This document shows positions 42,689 to 53,779 of a stretch of DNA of 64,000 bases, one piece after another; position 1 is the first letter of the stretch, and the number at the start of each line of letters is the position of its first letter. Location of the stretch: positions 8,505,455 through 8,569,454 of the forward strand of contig CM055901.1 in assembly GCA_029582155.1 (NCBI GenBank), in the 5' to 3' direction. Made by a program: the position numbers and the translations under genes. The notes below the pieces were generated by a model. The model was not told the origin of the DNA. It saw only the letters and a list, made by a program, of their open reading frames with translations, and searched no databases. This DNA is from Panopea generosa. Its lineage: Eukaryota > Mollusca > Bivalvia > Adapedonta > Hiatellidae.

Positions 42689-44740
42689 AGACTGTAGATT
42701 TAAATCTGATTATTCACAAATACTCATCCCCATTTATCATTTGTTATATATGGCATGGAAATAACAGTAAGATATATACATAGAATACATTAATACATTT
42801 TAAATATAATAACACAACTTATAGAACTCACCAAGCACAAAATTTCTCTCTAACTGGTAAAACTTTCAAAATGTAAGCGTTAATCATTTATTCTGGTGTA
42901 ATAATACAGTCCAACTGTTCATCAACTTCACTGTCTGTGTCTGCCAACTGAATAAGCACTTATATATATATATTCTATATCGGGTATCTTTAGATTTAAT
43001 CTCTGAAGTATCTCGTAGTAATTAGCAGGTACGTCCCCATGCTTTATTGATCATTAAAATGAAAAAGCGGATATGGATGTTACAGGCAAGGAAAGTTCAA
43101 CGAACGCGGTTGTACAAATGCACAATGCCCAATTATGATAGCTATGGAGTAATTGTAAGAAAACACGAATATTAGGACAGGATAGTATTTTACGAACTGT
43201 AATTGAAAAAAAAAACTTATGTAAGGAGACGTTAAGCTGCCTTCTGAGTCCTATTCGCATATCTAATACTTAAAGTGTAGCAGATCTAGTGTGAAAACAA
43301 TATTGTTTAAACTAACTGAAACTGGCTGATAACAAAATATAGATTTGAAACATAAACGTTTGAAAATGATAATAACGCATAGAAGGTTGCAGCCGAAATA
43401 TAGATTTGTAACGGAAATGCCCGAACGTGACAGAAACTAAGTTCTGGTTTGCCTGAAAATAGTTCATATCTCGTGACAGTTTAACATAAGACAGTCATTC
43501 CTTAAATAAATGCTTGACTGTAGTATTATCTAATGAATTGCAAATCATTTTTATATGAAAAATGTCTACAAATGAAAGCCAATTTTCAACTAATGGTGTG
43601 TTTAAATGTCGCCTTGCAGTGTTGAGTAGCAGAATCACTAGTAGGGAAACCTGGTACCGGTGAACAAGTGCACCAATCTCATTCTCTCCACCGCAATCAC
43701 GAAAGTATCCCGCCAGACGATAATCGTACAAATGAACCATTGTGTACATGCGCAGGATATACAACATAGCAACAACGCCACAGGGCACAGAATAAAGAGC
43801 CACAACAAAAAAAAACAAGCAGCAGACAACTAAGAATACGTGTATTTTACAATCTAATACGATTGAACGATATAGTGAAGGAAAACATACATTACCAATT
43901 AACATTCGTCCCCGACTCGGCAGAATTCCAAATCACTGGCACCATTAATGTTATTGATCCAATATTTACCAATATTTACAGGTTTTTGGAACACAGTTCT
44001 TAGACAAAGCTAAGTGGCCTTTTGGAATATATAAACTGCCAGATTTAATTCTCTGTCCAAACCACTGCATAATGTATTCCGTATTGAACAGCTACTTGAA
44101 ATGTTTTCAGCTTCCGAGTTCACAATTCAGACGGATATCGATTTTCTATATTCCGGTGTGTAAACTAGTATGGCAGTCACATTGTCTATATCACGTACAT
44201 GTTTTATATCAGTCAATTATCATATCATGTATACATATTTTCTTTCAGTTAATTATCACGTTTACCAGTGAATTACAAACGTGTCCTTACTACCTTGATA
44301 CCAGTAGCAAGTAGGTAGTCAAGGGTAGGGAATTATAGATACTTATTCTTGTTATATTTTATTTTAGTCCGGGATGGGGGCACTCCCTATATCTTGGTAA
44401 GTACATATGTGCCTCCGTTTTGATCCGTTTTGGACATATGATGTAGAGCTTTGACCCCTATTTCTTTTGCATAATGCAATGTTGAGCTTTGACCCGCCTC
44501 CCTGGACACTGCAATACATTTTCTTCAAATACAAAAAAAAAATGTTGATAAGACACGTGTATTTTATTATTAATGAAATCCATGAACTGAAGCCATTGAT
44601 TAGACAAAGATTTGTTTATATTAAATGTAGAATTTTGCCTCCTATATAATTGGTTTAAATGTAGAGTTTTGACCACGAAATTTTAGACTGCAATGTACAG
44701 TTTGAGCCTTTGTTTTCAAGTTCACGGGGCACATATGTAT
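42689..44740. other. Intergenic, nothing secure
   Basis: Frames at 43054-43260 and 43495-43905 (minus) have no family signature and no splice context, and are not annotated. Confidence 0.4.
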
Positions 44741-45011
44741 AGGGTACCGTTTTACTATTTAACCATAATAAGTGATATCATTTATTCGAATAGTTGATAA
44801 CTCTTGTTCATTTCAAATACTTGATATCACCATTCGAATAAGTAATATCACCTATTCAAATATTAAAAATAAAATATTGATATCATTTGTTTGAATAGGT
44901 GATATCACTTATTCATATTTCAACAGGTGATATCACTTTTTCGAATAAGTGATATCACCTATTCGAATAAGTATTATCACTTATTATGGTTAAATAGTAA
45001 AACGGCACCCC
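44741..45011. mobile_element. Fold-back MITE with GATATC-centred internal palindromes
   Basis: Inverted ends of about 38 bp: GGGTACCGTTTTACTATTTA on the left and GGGTGCCGTTTTACTATTTA inverted on the right, both continuing ACCATAATAAGTGATA. The interior is built of repeated AATAAGTGATATCACCTATT palindromes, so most of the 270 bp can fold into hairpins. Confidence 0.85.
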
Positions 45012-45436
45012 ATACACATGTACCGATTTTGTGCGTCCGCTGGATTTTAGTATTCCTATATACCCGTACTCATATTAGATCACACGTGTCATATGGTCAG
45101 TTAGGGTTTTTGTCTTAAAACTAGCGTAACACAGCTGGTTCTGTAAAACAAGATGACCAGATTGGCACTAAATCGCTTACATATGGCGTAGGAGACAATG
45201 TCACAGAAAGGATTTTTTGATAATGCAAGGACCATACGCATACCATATCTAATGTTGGCTAGTTGAGATATGATAGATGTATATCAACGGTGTCAGTTTG
45301 GTGATATCAAATGAGTGCAGATCACTTCAAATGATCCATTTTTTACAATTCAATGGTCATGAATCCAACAACATGTATCCCTAAGACATTGTGTATATAA
45401 CTACTGCGTACGTTTAGTGGAAATCAAATGAAATGT

Positions 45437-45648
45437 TTTTTAAACTTATTTATTTTATATCGATTGTGAATAAGTTATTACAACTTAGACAAATCACGCT
45501 CGATGTCTTCCCGGGTAGAACCAGTACTAAGCATATGCGGATAAAGTGTCTTGCTCAAGGACACCGCACACAGCCATGGCGGAAGATCGAACCCACGACT
45601 TTCCGATCATGGATTCGATGCTCTAAAACTGGACCACGCGCTCCATAA
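45437..45648 (-). mobile_element. tRNA-derived SINE, near full length
   Basis: Minus strand: TGGAGCGCGTGGTCCAGTTT head, CGTGGGTTCGATCTTCCGCC B-box, TGTCCTTGAGCAAGACACTT, GCTTAGTACTGGTTCTACCC and a 3' end with TTCACAATCGATATAAAATA. It sits inside a dispersed repeat whose flanks read on at both sides. Confidence 0.85.
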
Positions 45649-45689
45649 AAATAAAATCTACGAGTGCTTGAATATACACAAGGTCTAAT

Positions 45690-46225
45690 AACATAACTTA
45701 TTACCAATTCAAGGGCCATAACTCCAACAAAAATCATAATTGGCCAGTTCAAAAACTTGTTTCAGATATTATGGTTATGTGATAACTATCAATAGAAAGC
45801 TGGGATACAGACGCCAGACTTCCCGTAGATCAAGTTTGGGAACCTGTTGATGTGAATATTTTGCGATCCACGATTTCTGATTCGGCCTGTTCGGTATTCC
45901 GCTTGTAGATTTTGGCGAAGAGTTCGACGACTTGCCGGAATGACAGAATGGAAAAAGCATATTCAGGATTATGAGATGATGTTTCAGGGGTATGTATAAC
46001 TTTCACATTAATCATCCGATTTGGTCAGTTCAAAAGCTTGTCTCATATTTTATGGTTATATAACTAGTATTTACTACTATGTAAGTTTGGTAAAAATCCA
46101 ATGAAAGATGCTAGATTGCACACACAAATATGTTAACTGTTGGACTGACCGGCGACGGGCAACGGCCGACGAACGACAGAGACTGGGTGATCAGAATAAC
46201 TCACCTTGAGTTTGCTCAGGCGAGC
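45690..46225. repeat. Dispersed bivalve repeat with CAAGGGCCATAACTCC
   Basis: Contains CAATTCAAGGGCCATAACTC early and ends with CTCACCTTGAGTTTGCTCAG then GCGAGCTAAAAGG. Both are words of a dispersed repeat frequent in bivalves, as I recall. It appears to be interrupted by the SINE at 45437-45648. Confidence 0.6.
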
Positions 46226-46557
46226 TAAAAGGATATTTCCATAAATGTATAGCAATACATAAAGATCAGCCCCTCTAGATGGTTATATGTTCAAAGGTGT
46301 TTAAATTGATGTAATGCGTGGACACGAATGATAAAATTATGTATATAAAAATGCCATGGATTCTTTTAAAACTCACGGAAATACTTGTAGTTAACATTTC
46401 AATCTTTATGTATATTTTTAATGGTAAAAAAAGATAAAGTTATCTTAAAATTGTGATTAGATGGTCATTTTCGAAATAATGAATAAAGACAATATTTTTC
46501 TTAAACATTTTTTTTTATTAGTTTTTTTGTGTTTTTTCCATTTTTTTTTCTCTCAAA

Positions 46558-48411
46558 TTATTCATTTCTTCTCACGTCTGCTGCATTTCTTCGTGCTTCG
46601 TCTGCCATCTCTTTAACCCTCCTCCTTTTCTCGGACACATGTGGAGTTTCCCTTCGTATAAAGAAAACGAAGAAACTTAAACATATTGCATTAGATTTTG
46701 CTTTCGATTATCGTTGTAAACAAATGAACATTACAAAACAATAAAAGAAACAGTTTTGTGTTCATACAGGTTTTACAATAATGGTCTTACTTCTGCCCTG
46801 TCGTTTTCGAGATACCATTATGTTTATCTCACTTACCACTGATTAACACAGATATTCAGTGAAATATTTTACTAGTCCATCAAATTCCCTTTTCCCTACC
46901 CACGAGACAGCCCCTTTAATGGGTGGCATGTTTCACAGTACCTTGCCTGAATAAGGAACTGTGGGAGTGAGTTTGAACACATCTGATAGTGACCGGATAG
47001 AGAATCGAACCGGGCATATCCTGGTCTTGAGCAATATATGCTAACCACTAGATCATCGCAATACTTAATACAATAGCAGTGTTATCTTACAATACTTCTT
47101 ATTTATTAATTCATTATTTGTTGTTGAGGACCCCAGTGAAGATTTTAGTTTGTCAAAAAATATTATTATTTATTATCCTGATTACTTTTTCATTATCATT
47201 ATAATCGTCTTTGATTAAATATAATATCAAAACACTTATCTGTTCTGGATTCTGTCCTGGCATCATGGCAGGCGGCCTTGTTTAGGCGTCTCATGGCAGC
47301 GTCATATACTTTAATATCTTCTCTGAAAGCCTTCTCTCTCTTCTCACGTAAGATGTCTTTCCGGAACAGCTCTGCCAATAATTCCTTCTCCTCATCCGTA
47401 TAGACAACCTTATTTAAAATGAATTTAATATTGAAATAGTAAATCATATGTGAAAGAAATGCATTTAAATCATTTTTGTAAATTAAAAACAATATTGGTC
47501 AAAAGACGATTTCAGGAGTACACCGGAATCAACAGATATATAATCAAGCCCTAAAATAAGACCCCTTGTGTTCTATTTGTAAACGCATTGGATGCAAAAT
47601 ATAAAATTGGAACTTGCAATTTATTTTTTCAGGTACACAGCTTACCTCTGTAGTTTTGGATGATTTTATCTCCTGGGCATCGTCCAGTCTTTCTGCGAGA
47701 CGGGATGGCATCCTGTCAGGACACCCCTCCTGGAAATCTACGGTGAAAGCGACACCCCCGCCACTCACGGTTGGTTCTTGACCTGTAGATACAAATTAGA
47801 AACTTAGGTAGCGAAACAAACTGCGAAGTCACCGTTGCTACCATAGATGAACATGTGATTATGAAATAAATACCATACTCACATCTTTGTTTCAGATGAC
47901 CATTTAAATCAGACTTCTTTTTTTTTTCAAAATATTTTGCATTCAGTTATTAATTCAAATAAAATCGAATCAATATGCATTTATTATTCTATTTATCTTT
48001 AATCAAAATAACACCTAACCTTATATAATTAAAACGAATGCTATATTGCAGTTGTTAGTGATATTGTTAATGATCGGACGGTCGTTTGTCCTTGAGCGAT
48101 ACACTTTTTCCGCATTTGCTTAGTACTGGTTCTATCAAGGAATACTTGAGTGTGATTTGTCTAAGTTGCAAGAACTTGTTTCATAATCGAAGTGAAATAA
48201 ATCAGTTTAAACTAAAAAAAATGGTACTTTGACAGTAATAATTTCTACCTTTATTGGTCAAGTCTTTGATCAAATCCATTTCCTCACTAGGACTTGGTTT
48301 TCTGAAAGGCGTAGCCTCTCCAATGACCTCGGACACGTCTAGTTGCTCATGCTCCGTCGGATCAGGCGACACCCGGTTCCTCTTTGAACGTTTACCCAAA
48401 CAATTACCCAT
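46558..48411 (-). CDS. Gene A: small N-myristoylation-motif protein, 188 aa, 4 exons
   Basis: Exons in transcript order: 48249-48411, 47646-47782, 47236-47408 and 46558-46651 (163, 137, 173 and 94 nt), all with GT-AG borders and agreeing phases. The protein starts MGNCLGKRSKRNRVSPDP. Gly2 with a serine-lysine context and Cys4 suggest N-myristoylation and palmitoylation, hence membrane attachment. Next come GEATPFRKPS, a GGGVAFTVDFQEG stretch with MPSRLAERLDD (~60-90), a charged helical region DEEKELLAELFRKDILREKR (~105-125), and a basic alanine-rich tail ending NAADVRRNE. I do not recognise the family. The helical second half faintly recalls stathmin-like proteins, but this is only an impression. 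Gene B is its inverted paralogue with identical exon sizes. Introns hold SINE pieces. No disabling mutation is visible. Confidence 0.85.
46925..47065 (-). mobile_element. tRNA-like SINE fragment in gene A intron 3
   Basis: Minus strand: GATGATCTAGTGGTTAGCAT head and GATATGCCCGGTTCGATTCT B-box. A different tRNA head from the GGAGCGCGTGG family. Confidence 0.65.
48072..48205 (+). mobile_element. SINE 3' fragment in gene A intron 1
   Basis: TGTCCTTGAGCGATACACTT, GCTTAGTACTGGTTCTATCA and the end CATAATCGAAGTGAAATAAA match the body and tail of the SINE at 45437-45648. The tRNA head is missing. Confidence 0.7.
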
Positions 48412-49322
48412 TATAAAATACAGAAACACTGTGAAATTTAACGAAACAAGAATATAGTTACTGCGTTCTTGTTGCGCGATACATAACTTGGACAATAACG
48501 TCGTAGTCATGGAATCGACGCCAACATGAAACGTCATCAGTTCCAGTGTTAAAATATAAAAATAAATAATTGTACGAAATAAAATACAATAACTATGAAA
48601 TAAATATCGTGTTATAATATTCAAATTATGAATGACCATTAAAAATAAGAGAAAGTTTACAAAATAAAATATATTGGTGATTAACAAGATAATGCCGTTA
48701 TTCCGTGGATAAACTTTTTGTTTTTCAATACGTATGTTATGCCTAAATATCGAAATAAAATGAGATGATCGTCTGCATGCAGATTTAAAGATCATTAGAT
48801 TAGTGAAATATACCACACCGTGTTAAAGTACTGTTAGCTATGAATTATTGATCCCCAAAGTCAAGACATCAAACACATTTTGTCAATGAAACATGCAAAA
48901 TGACACATAGAGAAATATCAGAGAACAGTGCCAAGAATGTCAGAGGATGTCAGTGCTTGGAATACTTAAAGAACGTTAAGATGTACTAACACATTCATCT
49001 TAGTATTGCAGTAAAAGTTAGTACAAAATACCTTTTGGACAGCATGGATACTTTCGTATTGATAATGTTTATAAAACATTGCCCCAATCTTTACGGGTCA
49101 TTTTATAATTAAATACCACCGCAAGTTAATATTACTAAAATATTACTAAAATTATTGCTTTTCGGACAAATGTTTTTTCGTATTTTAACTGGAACTGATG
49201 ACGTTTCATGTTGACGTTGATTCTATGACTACGACGTTGTTACACACGTCATGTTTCGCACATCAAAGACGCAGCAGTAACTATATTATTTTAATTATAA
49301 CTTATAACATCTGTATTTTATA
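48412..49322. promoter_or_regulatory. Shared 911-bp region between divergent genes A and B
   Basis: The two start codons face away from each other. On each side an arm of roughly 150 bp, starting at AACTGGAACTGATGACGTTT and continuing through CATGTTG, is present in inverted copy (about 48405-48555 and 49185-49322). It includes a CRE-like TGATGACGTTTCA. No TATA box was identified. The function as a promoter is inferred from position and duplication. Confidence 0.55.
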
Positions 49323-51207
49323 ATGGGCAACTGTTTAGGTAAACGTTCTAAGAGGAACCGGGTGTCGCCTGATCCGACGGAACATGAGCAACAAGACGTG
49401 TCAGAAGTTATTGGAGAGGCAACGCCTTTCAGAAAACCAAGTCCCATTGAGGAAATGGATATGGTCAAAGATTTGACCATCAAAGGTAGACATACTTTCT
49501 ATCAAAGTTTTAATTAAATTGCACGCTATCATTAATTATTAATTAAGTTATCATATTAACTCATTAATCCGCGATATCGAATGTGACTGTTGTAATTTAA
49601 GGTAACTTATTTCGTAATTAAAATGAAATATACACAATTTACATCAACGTTTATAATAACTGCCGATAGGTCAAGAACCAACCGTGAGTAGTGGAGGTGT
49701 GGCATTTACAGTAGATTTCCAGGAAGGGTGCCAAGACAGAATGCCATCCCGTCTCGCTGAAAGACTGGACGATGTCCAGGAGACCATTTCCTCCAAACCC
49801 ACAGAGGTAAGTTTTGTTTCTTAAAAAGTGCAAAGTTTATCTTTATTTCTTACAATTGGTATATCAAGTATACACATATAGACGTGGCCTAGTGGCAGAG
49901 TATCGGGCCTAGGTTCGGAGAGTAGTTGGATCAGGGCCCTGCCATGGTCGTGTGTTGTATTCTGGAGGAGGAAACATTTATCTTAACCTAATTATTTCAT
50001 CCCGACTGTGAAAGAAGTACAGTCAAACCTGTCTTAAGCAGCCATTCAAGGGAAGAAGCAAAAGTGGTATTTTTAAGACAGGTTATTGCTTAATACAGGT
50101 AAATTTGCACTCTTAACATAAACATGAGATACAGCAAATGTGGCTGCATAAGACAAGTGGCTGCTTAATAGAGGTGACCACTTACACAGGTTTGACTGTT
50201 AATACAACTTATAATTACAACAACAAATCATGTTAGGCGTCTTCCTGGATAAAACCAGTACTAAGCAAGTACTTAGCACATGCTGCAAGACATTTTATCT
50301 GCATGTGCTTAGTACAGGTTCGGCTTTCTTAGCAAAAAGTCAAGCGTGAATTGTATAACTTGTAAATCTTGTTTCACAATCGATGTAAAAAAAAAAAATT
50401 TAAAGTAATGACGCCAACTATCATTTACATTAAATCACATTTACGAGCCAAAAAATAATTCAATAAATATATTTCCCTATCACATATTTGCACACATGAC
50501 TAACTTTTTCATTACTAAATACACATTTTACATAAGGTTGTCTACACAAACGAGGAGAAAGAATTATTGGCAGGGCTGTTCCGGGAAGACATCTTACGCG
50601 AAAAGAGACAGAAGTCTTTCAGGGAAGATTTGAAACTGTATGACGCCGCCATGAGACGCCTAAACAAGGCCGCCCGCCATGATGCCAGAACAGAATCCAG
50701 AACAGATAAGTGTAAATTATAGACCAGAATAAGTATAAATTATAAATGAGTAATTAATCACGAGTCAGTTAAAAGTTAGTTTGATATTCAGTACTAGAGG
50801 TATTAGAGGCAAGGGTTAGTTTCATGCTGTGTGTCAAAAGACGGAAGACGAAAATCAAACTGTCTCAAGTTTGCCAAACAACGCCTTATTTTGGGGGAAT
50901 AATTCAGTCATCGTATTAAGATGTGTGGTGTTGTGCTTGGTCGTAACTGGCGTTTGAGTAGCACATTTTTGTTGTTTACGATTTTTTATTTCTGATACTT
51001 TCTAATTTTGCCCTATTTGTGAATGTCTGTAAGCGATATATCTATATCTTAGATAATACTTTGAAATGTCGGTTTTCATACTTTATCTTTTAAATATTTT
51101 CTTTTATACGAAGAGAAACTCCAGATGTGTCTGAGGGAAGGAGGAGAGTCAAAGATATGGCTGACGAAGCACGAAAAAACGCAGCAGACGCCAGGAAACA
51201 TGAATAA
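49323..51207 (+). CDS. Gene B: paralogue of gene A, 188 aa, 4 exons
   Basis: Exons 49323-49485, 49670-49806, 50537-50709 and 51114-51207 have the same sizes and phases as gene A. Donors are AAAG|GTAGAC, GAG|GTAAGT and GATAA|GTGTAA; acceptors are CGATAG, ACATAAG and ATACGAAG. The protein starts MGNCLGKRSKRNRVSPDP, keeps GEATPFRKPS, GGVAFTVDFQEG, MPSRLAERLDD and a charged helical region, and ends NAADARKHE. Differences from gene A are scattered substitutions with no indels, and the reading frame is fully intact, which suggests both copies are under selection. Likely membrane-anchored by its N-terminal lipid motif (inference). Intron 2 contains a SINE, a MITE and a SINE piece. Family not recognised. 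Confidence 0.85.
49880..50015 (+). mobile_element. tRNA-derived SINE in gene B intron 2
   Basis: GACGTGGCCTAGTGGCAGAG head followed by a B-box remnant GTAGTTGGATCAGGGCCCTG and CCATGG, truncated after a short body. Confidence 0.65.
50018..50201. mobile_element. MITE copy 2 (CAGTCAAACC family)
   Basis: Inverted ends TACAGTCAAACCTGT and TAACAGTCAAACCTGT, TA-flanked, 184 bp. The subterminal parts (CTTAAGCAGCCA versus TTAAGCAGCCACTTG inverted) also pair. Well preserved. Same family as 2595-2774 and 57339-57520. Confidence 0.85.
50214..50395. mobile_element. Rearranged SINE fragments
   Basis: CTTCCTGGATAAAACCAGTA (minus-sense body) meets ATGTGCTTAGTACAGGTTCG (plus-sense body) and a tail TGTTTCACAATCGATGTAAA. 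Two partial copies lie in opposite orientation. Confidence 0.6.
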
Positions 51208-51233
51208 ATTTATAAAAAAAAATGAACTGTAAA

Positions 51234-51239
51234 AATAAA
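51234..51239 (+). terminator. Candidate polyadenylation signal of gene B
   Basis: AATAAA 27 bases after the stop codon of gene B. AATAAA also overlaps the stop codon region at 51203. Position only, no transcript evidence. Confidence 0.4.
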
Positions 51240-51329
51240 AAAAAAGTATTTTAAGAAAAGCTGTTGTCTTGATTCATTACCTTGAAAATGATTATTTTTA
51301 TCCCACTTATACTATAATAATATTAGAAA

Positions 51330-52200
51330 GAGCTCATTAATTTTCGGGTTATTATTTGGGAATGTAATATCAGTTTTATAACAGATTGTTGATATAGAAA
51401 TGAAGTAGTCATTTAAACACTTTGCTTCTTTTTTGTCATTATAAAAGTATGTTTTCTCCCCCAGCGTCTGGGGTTCTTTTTAAAAGGGATATGGTTTCAG
51501 TATTTGTGTTTACTTTAATATGTTTAGGAAGTTTACAGTGAAGTTTGTTTTGGATTAAAATTTCTGCTGTCCTAAACTACAGTTACCATATCATTAAAGA
51601 ACTGTTCTTTGGCATACGTTTTCAGATTATTAACTTTGTTTCTGAACCGTTTGTATTTAGTCCAGTCATCTGGTATTTGCCTTCGTATTGCTTTTGTCCT
51701 TTGTCTGTCTCTTCGTCTAGTTGTTGCCTGATTTCAGAGTCGTACCATGTTTTTTCAGTAGGTCTGATGGTTAAATCTTTATAGATACGTTTGTGCATAC
51801 AAACTAAAATTGTTTCTGAAAAAAGTTAACTCTGATGGAAATAATGGAAATAAACTCCCAATCAAAGTTGTGTATCTTGTCATTCATTTTGTCATAATTA
51901 TCTCTTTTATAAAACCAAACGTTTCTAGTTGAAGCAGAAGGTTAACAAAGGGAAGATGATATATAAATATAAGTAGCTGGCAAATATAAAATTCCAGAAT
52001 TGAGAGGTTGATATGTATCCGATATAAGTACTGGATCTATCAGAGTTGATATAGTTTCAGTTACTCTTGTTGGTTCTGTAACGACATTTGTTAGACTGTT
52101 AATAAGTGTGCTATTTTTAAGATGGTTATTGTTAGTACTAGTATTTAATTGGTCCTCGTTAACATCACCTACTAAACTATATATTGCCTGAGAATGTGCC
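51330..52200 (-). pseudogene. Decayed LINE endonuclease-to-linker relic
   Basis: Translating the minus strand in pieces gives LVGDVNEDQLNTS (GD-x-N of the AP-type endonuclease), LTNVVTEPTRVTET, STLIDPVLISD, then KTWYDSEIRQQ, WTKYKRFRNKVNNLK and KEAKCLNDYFISIST. These are conserved blocks of a non-LTR ORF2 between endonuclease and reverse transcriptase. Several frameshifts and stops separate them. It belongs to a different lineage from the LINE at 60826. Confidence 0.75.
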
Positions 52201-52900
52201 TATGGTATTTCTGTTAAGGTATGGCCCTTTGTTGTTTTAAGTTAAATTCTACATCACATTTTGGAATAACAACGTTGCAGACGCAACACATCGAATAATT
52301 GTAGCTGGTTGAAATTAAACTTACTGTACAGCAGGTACATGGTCTGAATATGTATTGGCGCCGTTCATGATTAAATTATTATCATTGAGTGATGGCCCTT
52401 TGTTGTTTAACATATATTGTATGTCGCACTTTGGACCAACAACCTTGCAGACGCAACTACTCCAACAGTTTTAACTTGATTGTAATGGAGCTTGCTGTAC
52501 AGCTGGTACAGGTTCTGACCAATAACTTGATAGGCTTAACCTTTTCCACAGTTTTAACCCGATTGTAATGGTAAATGCTGTACAGCAGGTATATGGTTTG
52601 ATCAACAACCTTGTAAACGCAACTTCTTTCCACAATTGTAGCTAATTGAAACAAAACTTGCTGTGCTGTACACAAGAACGTGGTCTGAACATGTGCCTGT
52701 GGTAATGACGTTCCGATTAACTTAAGTTTATTGAGTTATTGCTCTTTATTACTTTTACTCAAATTTTACACTACATTTTAGACCAACAACCTTGTGGACT
52801 TAACTCCTCCCACAGTGGTAAGCCGATTGATATGAAACAGGTACACGTTCTAAACATGGGCCTGTGGTCTTAGCCTTCCATTCAGTGATTTACATACTAA
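52200..52900 (-). repeat. Diverged ~150-190-bp tandem repeat with GGGCCAT words
   Basis: Words such as ACCAACAACCTTGCAGACGC, CTTGCTGTACAGC and GGTCTGAACATGTGCCTG recur four to five times. CAAAGGGCCA on the minus strand links it to the dispersed bivalve repeat at 45690-46225. Confidence 0.6.
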
Positions 52901-53770
52901 GTCTTGAACTTTTGATCTTTTAAATGAAATCACAAAATAAAAAAAAACTATCTATATAAAACATACACATATTTCAACAAAATATTTCAAACTAAATGAC
53001 TGAAAACATCTATGACTAAGAGACTAAAAACTACTAACTAAAAAACTAACTCGAGATGACATAAACTACAAATAACTGTTTCTTCATACTGTTTGTTTCA
53101 TAAACAAGCAATGCACTGTAAACAAGCATTTAAAATCATTGCGACCCACCGGTTTTATAAAGTGACCATGCGAAACTTTTTTGAAAAATGTGCAAAAGCC
53201 TTTTGTGCTCAGTTGAGACAATTATACAAAAAAAAACGTTGCTTTTTGTTTGTTTATAATACGGGTTTTCACCGATGGGTCATCTCTATACAGAAACAGT
53301 GTTCGCCTTTGTTTCCTGATTTTTTGTAGAATATTAAGTAAGTTATCTGCAAAATTGATTATCTTAAGCAGGCATTTTTTAACCGTTTTTTTGCACAACT
53401 CAATAGCATAAAGTCACGTGGGTTCGCCACCGTGAACTATACATAATGGTGAGCAAAGTGGAGATGGGCAGTTATGTCAGTCAGGTTTCAACTGGAATGT
53501 AGACACAACACAAGTAAAAGTGCGATCATAAAGTTTATTTGATTGTACAATCAGTAGTTACTGAATGATATGGTACTGGGCTATGCCCTTTCCGCACCCA
53601 TGCAAGATGTTGCTGTGTAAGCTCAACTTAGGGACTGTGTTCATCGGCAAGCTGGGGTCACTGAGCTGCTTGAGGAAGGTTAACTGAAATGGCAAACAAT
53701 GACATTTATTGTTATGTTGGTTATACACTTATATTTAACAAAAAACGTTGTTAATGCTTAGCAATAACAT
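52901..53770. other. Intergenic, nothing recognised
   Basis: No supported gene. A frame at 53093-53329 has no family signature. Confidence 0.4.
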
Positions 53771-53779
53771 ATTGTTCTA

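Noticed and set aside
43495..43905. 136-codon minus frame
   Set aside because: Hydrophobic stretches only, no recognisable motif, no splice context and a second overlapping frame on the same strand.
48202..48816. 204-codon minus frame starting MVYFTNLMIF
   Set aside because: It is the gene A exon 1 frame extended upstream and through the donor. MGNCLGKRSK, conserved in gene B, is the real start, and the 3' end past GTAGAAAT is intron.
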